From positions 1 through 19,892 of the forward strand of contig URYV01000011.1 of the NCBI GenBank assembly GCA_900552285.1: a stretch of DNA of 19,892 nt, in the 5' to 3' direction. Source of the stretch: an uncultured Oscillospiraceae bacterium (GTDB taxonomy: Bacteria; Bacillota; Clostridia; Oscillospirales; Acutalibacteraceae). The notes under the pieces were generated by a model. The model saw nothing but the letters and a program-made list of their open reading frames with translations, searched no databases and was not told the origin of the DNA. The translations under genes and the position numbers were made by a program. Every line of letters begins with the position of its first letter. The first letter of the stretch is position 1. Below, one piece after another: positions 13,601-19,892 of this stretch.

Positions 13601-14513
13601 ACAAATCGTTATAAATATCCTGTTTTAAATCCACGGGGATTTTAATGCCGTCTATTTTTACGTTGTTGAGCTCATTAAGCACGGTAAATTTGCTGTAAAG
13701 CAGAGAATTTTTCGGCAGCACATCCTCGGTGACGATATATGTGCACTTTGAGGTCAGATTTTTAATAAACTTTTCCGCACTTGTGTCTGTGTCAACCATT
13801 TTGTCGAAATTCCACGGATAAATTTTTCCCTTGTTTCTGACAAGCCACGCTTTGTCGCTGTGCGAATTAAGCGGCCCGATATAGTAGGGTATTCTGAAGG
13901 AAAAAATGTCGAGAATTTCCTGTTTAACGGTTTTGCCGCTTTCGTCGACGGCTTTGAGGAAAGGAAAATCCCTTTCGCCGTTTTCAAGAATCTTTACAAG
14001 TTCGGCTTCGTTTACCTGCATGGGAATAACCGAATTGTCTTTGTTAACGATTTTGGGCATAAACTTTTTAAGCGCAATTTAGTCATACATTTTTTTATAT
14101 TTTTCTTCGCAGGGCTGCGGCGGCAGCTGCTTTTTAAGAAAATCGTTAAAATCCGATTGGAGACACTTTTTTTCAACCGAACCCTTCGAAACATGCCCCG
14201 AATATGCCGCGTAATTACAGAGCTCTTTCTTATTTTTCTTAAAAATAATATCCTTCTTGTCCGGCGCATATTTTTCAACATATTCTTTTAAAAGCTTAAG
14301 ATCGTCACGATGCTTGTTATAAACGTCGATTTTGGCATATGATAAATATTTTTCATCGTGCAAAACCTCCGCAAGCAGCGCCCAGTCATAGACCGCTTTA
14401 AGCAGCTCTATCAAATAAAATGACTCTCCGAAAACACTTTCATACACCGGTGCCTTATCGTCATAGTTTGTTTTGAAATCTATCTTGGCGGCGTCGGTAT
14501 ACAGACCTATCAT
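13587..14513 (-). pseudogene. cas9: cas9 remnant: REC-lobe fragment with nonsense codon
   Basis: A single frame of 309 codons, broken by TAA at 14079-14081, encodes the recognition lobe of a type II-A Cas9. Before the stop, YDWALLAEVL and VYNKHRDDLKLLK match the YDEHHQDLTLLK region. After it come IFSFRIPYYIGPL, YPWNFDKMVD, EKFIKNLTSKC and LPKNSLLYSKFTVLNEL, the most conserved REC1 stretch (about residues 240-510 of S. pyogenes Cas9). RuvC, bridge helix, HNH and PAM-interacting parts are missing. The frame joins csn2 out of frame at about 13590-13605, so the rest of cas9, cas1, cas2 and the start of csn2 were lost in one deletion. An AGGAG ribosome site and ATG (14513) with a strong promoter still precede the fragment, so the 5' deletion ended at or just after the original start. 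Not functional as a nuclease. Confidence 0.88.
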
Positions 14514-14555
14514 ATTTTTCTCCTCTGTTTTTTATTTCCAACAGCTTCCGATTCA

Positions 14556-14584
14556 AATATAATCCACAAAACATCCTTTGTCAA
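14556..14584 (-). promoter_or_regulatory. Strong sigma-A promoter upstream of the cas9 remnant
   Basis: On the minus strand a perfect TTGACA (14579-14584) and TATATT (14556-14561) are 17 bp apart, 42 bp before the ATG at 14513, with AGGAG about 7 bp before that ATG. No anti-repeat was found here, so a tracrRNA is not visible. Confidence 0.75.
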
Positions 14585-14601
14585 CAATTTCATTTTCAAA
14601 G

Positions 14602-14633
14602 AAAAAAAGCAGCTGTCGTTTCCGACAGCCGCT
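14602..14633 (-). terminator. Rho-independent terminator of the large surface-protein gene
   Basis: GCTGTCG (14612-14618), loop TTTC, CGACAGC (14623-14629); the stem extends outward to 11 pairs with one mismatch, and the minus strand continues into seven T. It lies 20 bp after the TGA at 14654 and insulates the cas9 remnant's promoter. Confidence 0.9.
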
Positions 14634-14784
14634 ATGTTAATTTAATTGTTTTGTCAGCCGTTGAACTTTTTCTTTTTGTCGACAGCCTTTGTGCAGATAA
14701 CGGCTCCGCCGATTACGAAGAACAGCACAGCCCACAGCATAACGCTGCTGTTGTCGTCGGTTTTGGGAGGTTTTGAATCGTCGG

Positions 14785-15021
14785 GCAGTTTGGCCGTCAC
14801 GGTATCGGCTTTTTTGATTTCTTTAGTCGCCTCTGCGTCTCCGAAATACTTTCCGCAGCTTTCGCAATACCAATACTCGATATTTCCCTCGGTATCCTTT
14901 GTCGCCGCCTTCGCATCAATATGCTTGAGGTCGGCGTGGTTGTTGGCATCAAGCTCGCCGTAGGCCTTTCCGCAGATTTCGCATACCGCCTTGTCTTTAC
15001 AGGTCGCTTTTCCGCCGAAAC
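14785..15021 (-). repeat. CxxC surface module shared with the 8480-10591 gene
   Basis: About 79 residues here (CEICGKAYGELDANNHADLK, then NIEYWYCESCGKYF and ending DTVTAKL) closely match the segment at 8684-8923 (CEFCGSEYGEINTVNHAGLK, NIEYWFCKDCGKYF, DTVIAKL). In both proteins it stands just before the anchor tail. Such modules are common in Clostridial surface proteins; the cysteine pairs could hold zinc. Confidence 0.75.
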
Positions 15022-15658
15022 AGTTTTCCTTTTCAAACCCGTTACAGCCGTCCGCATTACATTTACGAGAGTGCGTGCCGTCGCCGCTTGAGTCCCATTT
15101 CCCGAAGGTGTGACCGTCATTTACCGTCACGGTCATTACGGCGGTGTTGCCCGCCTTGTCGGTGACAACAATTTTCTGCTCACCGTCAGCCGGAGGAAGA
15201 ACAAAACTGCCGTTTTCGTCAGGCGTGACCTCCGTTCCGTTTACGGTGACGGTATCCACATATTTCTCGGTGATCGTAACCGTCTGCGCCTCGCAGTAGG
15301 TCTTGCCGTTTTCTATGCCGGTGATCACGGGGCTTGTTCCGTCCAGCACGATACCGTCCGAGCAAATGTAGTCCGTATTGCCCGCCGTATCGGTCAGTCT
15401 GACATAGATAATATACTCGTTATCGGGGTCGATACCGAACGGTGTGGTGTATGCTGTAAATGCAGCACTTGCAAGTTCCGTTTCGGTCAACTTTTTAGCC
15501 GACAGCAAATATTCGATCTTAACGGCATCACCGCTGTTGTCGGCGGCGTTTATCGTCACCGTTTGCGTGTCCTTAAAGAACAGACCAAAGATGATGTTGT
15601 TGAGGAACGCTTTCCAACTGTTCTCGCTGATTTTAATTTCGCCCGTGGGCTTTTCTAC

Positions 15659-16036
15659 ATCTTTCCATTTCGCCGTAATTGTGATGTTTTTCGCAGGCAT
15701 AGTCGTGGGAATTTCCCTGTCCCAGCCCATAAAGGTATAGCCCTCTCTTGTCGGGTCGGCGGGTGCGGCAACCGACGAGCCGTAGTCCTGCGTAACCGGA
15801 GCGATTTCGCTGCCGCCTGCGGTGTCAAAGGTAATGGTATACCGATTTATTTTCCACCGCGCCGTGATCGTCATATTTTCCGCAGGCATTGTCTCGGGAA
15901 TTTCCTTGTCCCAACCGTCGAAGGTGTAGCCCTCTCTTGTCGGGTCGGCAGGGGCGGTAATATTCGTGCCGTAGTCCTGCGTGATCGGCGCGATTTCGCT
16001 GCCGCCTGCGGTGTCAAAGGTGATGGTGTAGCGGTT
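15659..16036 (-). repeat. Two tandem 189-bp InlB B-repeat units
   Basis: Units 15848-16036 and 15659-15847 each encode 63 residues beginning NRYTITFDTAGGSEIAP and containing APADPTREGYTF, GWD and ITA(R/K)WK. They differ at about a dozen residues. They are Listeria-Bacteroides (InlB B-type) repeats, beta-grasp-like spacers in surface proteins; a more diverged third unit precedes them (about 16037-16250). Confidence 0.85.
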
Positions 16037-18793
16037 TGGTGTCCAGACCGGGTAGAGCGTGATTCCCGCATTTTCCGTGTATGTTCCGCCGAGCGGGTAG
16101 GTCTTGGTGCCGTCAGCGTTCCTCCAGCCGGTCTGCGTGTACCCGGTGCGTGTAAAGAGCGCGCCGGGAAGGGTCACGGTGGTGTCGTAGTCCTTGATGA
16201 TCGTTGTGGAACTGCCCGTTCCATCGTTGCCGGGGGCAAAGATGACGCGATAGGTCCGCGCTTCAAAGCGGAGATATGTCTTGTCTTTATAGGTTTCATC
16301 GCTGATCTCCGTAGCATCGGAGCCGTCCGCGGCATTGCCCGCGAGCATCCGCATACCGGGGATCAGGTCGGCAATGACGGTATGTGCGCCGTTCCGATAC
16401 AGCGCGGAGGGATTGCCGATCAGCGTGAGCGTGCCGCCCTTCACGACCAGTCTGTTATCGTAAGTTCCCAAAGCGCCGGAAGCCGTTCCCCGGCTGTCAA
16501 GCACAATGTCGCCGCTCTCAATGATAATATCGTTTTTGTTTTCGATCCACCCGGCGCGCAGTGCCCCGGTCCCTTTGATGAGAAGGTCGCCACCCGTGTG
16601 GCTGATCCCGCGCTTGTCGTTTTCAAAAACGTTGTTTCCGATGAGTACCACGGTCAGGGTGTCGGGGAGGTCCGTTGCGCCGAGCATCTGCTGCCCGGTC
16701 AGCGTCACGCCGTTCAGCGTCAGTGTCTTGGCAGCGTCGTCATAGGATACTGTACCGTCGCCGTATACGTCACCTGCGTTTTCATTGTTTATGTAAAGGA
16801 GAATGCCGCTTGCCGAGTAATAGTATACGCGGTATTCGTAAACGATCCTGCCGTTCCCCTCAAACCGGAGACCGCTGAAGGTTCCCGCGTTGAACGCATG
16901 GTAGACCACATCGGTGAAGATAGTTCCGGTAGCGGAGCCGGTGATTTTTGTGCCGTCCGCCGTACAGACGGTGCCTTCGATCCTGCCGCCAAGCGCCCGG
17001 AAGTCTATGTTGTCGCCGAGGTAGAGAGCATTGCATCTCGGGTCGGTGCTACGGCATCCGGTGATCTTTCCGCCGGTCATCACGGCTTGCGCCGAGGAGG
17101 ACAGCGAACGGACCCCGCCGCCCTGCCATGCTTCACAATCGCTGATAACAGTTCCGCCCAGTTCAAAGGCGGTAAAGTCGAACGTCGCAATGCCGCCGCC
17201 CGCTGTGATTGCCGAGCACTCCGAAATCGTACCGCCCGCCAGTGTCAGCGTGCCGCCGTCCGCGCAGATACCGCCGCCGTTCCATGCAGAGCAGTCCTTG
17301 ATGCTGCCGCCCTTCATGAGGAAGGCGCCGCCGGTACTTACCAGAACGCCGCCGCCGTTTCCGATCACGTGGCAGTCGCGGATGGTCCCGCCGTACATGG
17401 TGAATGCGCCTTCCGCACCGACGCCGTGTCCGAATTTTTCAATAACGCCGCCGTACATGAGAAATTCCGCGCCGTTCATGACCCGGATGCCGGTCCGGTC
17501 GGAATCTCCGTTGGCGCTGCCCCGGATCGTGCCTCCGAAGAGCGTGAGCTTGCCGGCCTGATATTTTTTTTCGACCGCGATGCCGTCCTTCGGGAAGACG
17601 ATCTTGCCCTGTCCCGTGCAGTCGGTGATTATCAGCTCGCCCTTGGTGATCTTTATGCAGGCGTTTTCCGTCAGCGTGATCGTTTTGCCGTGCAGGCAAA
17701 GGCGCATGCAGTCCGAGAAAGAGCCGTTGTACTCCCTGTCAAGCGTTACATCGTCCGTCAGGTACCAGTAACCGTCCTTGATTGTGGAGTAGATGACGCT
17801 GTTGTAGTTACAGGGAAGGTCGTCGGTCCCGGCCCACGGTGCCCAGCCCATGTCGATGTGCGACGTGTGGTCGCCGACAGCGGTATTCCCGCCGCAGACG
17901 CAGTGGTAGTGGTCAAGTCGCATGACGATCCCGGAGGTTTCTTCGTCATAGGCAAAGATATAACCCTCCCATGCGTTCCGCGTAGTGATAAAATGCGTCA
18001 GGTCGGCGGCTGTCAGTGTGTAGTTTTCGCCCCCGATGAGCCGGACGGGATTGGTTTTGATTCTGGTCGCCATGGCTTCCTGCAAATTCCATCCCACATT
18101 GAACGAGATCTGCAAGTCCTTGTCAAGGGTCCCGTTTATCCGGACGGGCGGGTACTCATATTTCCTCGGGTTGCTTACAAAAGACCAGATGGCACCGTAA
18201 TCAATCAGAATGTCATCTCCCCATGTTTCCCCGGTATCCGGGTTCTGATAGCGGTTGCCGGAGAACCGGATGTTGCCGGAAAGGAAGAGCGTCGATCCCG
18301 AATTGATGTGGATTCCCGCGCCGGAACCGCTCGCGGAGGAAACGCAGTCCGTCACTGCGGCGTTCCCGGAAAGGTAGACCTGCGTGCCTCTTCCATATGC
18401 GCCGTGCAGGGAAATGCCGGATTCCCGGCAGGCGGTGATGTGCGCATTGCCGGTCATACGGAAGGTTCCGCTGACCCCGACGCCGCACAGGAAGTCCCGG
18501 ATGGTTCCCCCGTACATAGTGAGGGTCGCGTCCTGTGTGACGGAGATACCTTTTGTATCCGCACCCACGATGGTGCCGTTCCCTCCGCAATCGGTAATGG
18601 TCAGTGCGTTGCTTCCCTTCACGGTGAGCATATACCGGTTTTCCGGAATACTGCTGCCCGCCCGGATCTTCTTTCCATTCAGACAGATGTTCACACTTTC
18701 ATTGATTTCGAACTGCCCGTCGATGAGAATGTCGTTTTTGAGATAGTAGTTGCCCGCCGTCGTGGGGAGCGAGTCGGTTTTGTCCCATGCCGT

Positions 18794-18796
18794 CTA
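18794..18796 (-). other. In-frame amber codon replacing a conserved tryptophan
   Basis: The codon after DGHTSHTAVE is TAG, and the frame then continues TAWDKTDSLPTTAGNYYLKN. The second copy of this module in the same protein reads HTSHIDMGWAPWAGTDDLP, so the TAG aligns with Trp (TGG). A single G-to-A change explains it. Confidence 0.8.
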
Positions 18797-19892
18797 TTCC
18801 ACCGCTGTATGCGAGGTATGCCCGTCAAAGTCCGCGTCCCCACCACAGACGCAGTGGCCGTGCTCTACCCAGAGCGCCGTAAGCGAGTTCACCTCGTTCG
18901 GAACCGCGTCGCCGGGAGCGTAAAGTTCTCCGTTGTCTCCGCGCCACATGAAATAGGTGCCGGTGTTGCCGTCGGGACGGGTCAGTCCCTCCTTTGTCGG
19001 TGCGAGAAAGGTAACGGCAGGGTAAGAGGGGTCCAGCACCTCGATGTTTTTGACGACGATGCTGATGTCACCGGTATTCCCGCCGACACTACCGCCGTTC
19101 AGGTTCAGGGTAACGGCTTTCATGTAGTTCTGCGGGTACTCCATTCCGTAGGCAAGCGCGATTTCCAGAACCGGACGGTATGCTGTCATCCTGGTCGCTC
19201 TGTCCGGAGGGTACGAATAGAAACCGGAGCCGCCTCCTGAACGTACGACGCGGAACTCCCTGGTAGCATTCGGATTCGTATCCTGGCACCACGAGTCCTG
19301 TGTGCTGACGATGCCGTCTGCCTCGACCATGTCATAACTGTTTTTGATAAACCCGGAATTCTTTTCGAAGATGCGCTGCCACTCGTTGTTGAAGGGGCCG
19401 GTGTCGTAACGCGCTCCGCCCGAGGGGGCGTGGATGTAATACGGCACCCCGTTATACTCTGTGAGATTTCGGAAAATCAGGTCCTTCTTATTCAGCTCAT
19501 TCCACGACACGGTGTGCGTGATGTTGTATTCGGAAATAAACAACGAATGTTCGTATTCCATTTCCGATTCCGTCGGTATCGCCGCCTGCAAAAGCGTGTA
19601 GGCGCTGACGGTGCCCGCGTAGGTGAAGGGCACATAGTGCAGCGTTTGGTCGGGCAGCTTGTCGTTCACGGTTCCGGGAATCCCGCTTTCCGACAGGTCA
19701 AACCAGTAGGTCCTGCCCAGCTCCAGGTCAAACTGCTCCACCGGTGTGTTTGCCGCCCAAACAGCAAAGGGCAGGGCGAGGAGCAGGACAACCGCCAGGG
19801 CAACCAGGATGAGCGGCAGTCGTTTTTTCATTTCTCATTACCTCCGTTCAGATATTGTGAGCGGTATTTATCTGCAAACAGGGCGACTCCCT

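Larger units (their letters stand above)
14654..19831 (-). pseudogene. Large beta-helix/InlB-repeat surface protein, interrupted by an in-frame TAG
   Basis: One frame of 1,726 codons runs from an ATG at 19831 (GGAGG 10 bp before it) to TGA at 14654, broken only by TAG at 18794-18796. In order it has a signal peptide (1-26), an N-terminal globular domain of about 210 residues, two HCVCGG...HTSH...TDxLP modules each leading into LCLxGKxI strands, and a Gly-rich right-handed beta-helix (repeats such as MYGGTIRDC and GGGI). InlB-type repeats follow, then Ig-like segments (TPFGIDPDNEYIIYVRLTD; VTDKAGNTAVMTV), a CxxC module shared with the gene at 8480, PPKTDD, a membrane segment and KKKK. It is a wall- or membrane-attached adhesin-like protein. 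The TAG splits it into a 345-residue secreted stub and a 1,380-codon remainder. The 5' part is clearly richer in GC than the last kilobase. It counts as a pseudogene unless the TAG is read through or is a sequencing error. Confidence 0.8.

Noticed and set aside
14079..14513. A functional mini-Cas9 or small REC-only protein
   Set aside because: It ends at an in-frame TAA within a conserved stretch that continues on the other side, so decay is the simpler reading.
18794..18796. Genome-wide amber recoding
   Set aside because: Only one in-frame TAG is seen, in a gene next to other nonsense lesions; one example cannot support a changed code.
15110..19240. A 1,376-codon open frame on the plus strand
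   Set aside because: It is antisense to the large surface protein, has no signal, domain or ribosome site, and its composition mirrors the codon bias of the real gene.

Overview
The window looks like a chromosome segment of a gut-type Clostridia (Oscillospiraceae/Ruminococcaceae-like). The grounds are Shine-Dalgarno GGAGG sites, sigma-A promoters with 17-bp spacers, an anaerobic flavin/iron-sulphur oxidoreductase, dockerin-bearing secreted proteins, Gram-positive surface proteins with NPKSG/PKTDD-like tails, and type II-A CRISPR remnants. No RNA gene or taxonomic marker was seen, so the assignment is inference.

Layout. (1) 1-110: a short minus-strand piece of a xanthine-dehydrogenase-type molybdopterin subunit, cut abruptly into the middle of a NuoE-like gene; this is probably an assembly chimera or a rearrangement scar. 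(2) 111-4126 (+): a NuoE-like C-terminus, a NuoF/HydB-like NADH-binding flavoprotein and a fused [2Fe-2S]/GltD-like/ferredoxin flavoprotein. Together they form a soluble, possibly electron-bifurcating pyridine-nucleotide:ferredoxin oxidoreductase operon, closed by a terminator. (3) 4173-5219 (+): a stand-alone E2 acyltransferase-fold protein with its own promoter and an inverted repeat over the -35. (4) 5265-8231 (-): two tandem paralogues encoding a C-terminal propeller-like domain. One is a lipoprotein; the other has a dockerin inserted in its middle. (5) 8480-10591 (-): a sortase/tail-anchored surface protein. (6) 10881-12692 (+): a secreted protein with a duplicated unknown domain and a C-terminal dockerin; the 5 and 6 genes diverge from a 290-bp regulatory region. 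(7) 12777-14584 (-): the wreck of a type II-A CRISPR-Cas locus, with promoter and RBS, an internal cas9 fragment carrying a nonsense codon, an out-of-frame junction into csn2 lacking its N-terminus, a leader with an ATTTGAG end, one repeat, one 30-nt spacer, a degenerate terminal repeat and a terminator. cas1, cas2, most of cas9 and any tracrRNA are gone. (8) 14654-19831 (-): a 1,726-codon cell-surface beta-helix/InlB-repeat protein interrupted by one in-frame TAG. Its 5' three quarters are visibly more GC-rich than its 3' end.

The main biological themes are central redox metabolism (left), extracellular carbohydrate/adhesion proteins (middle and right), and an immune system lost by deletion and nonsense mutation between two surface-protein genes.
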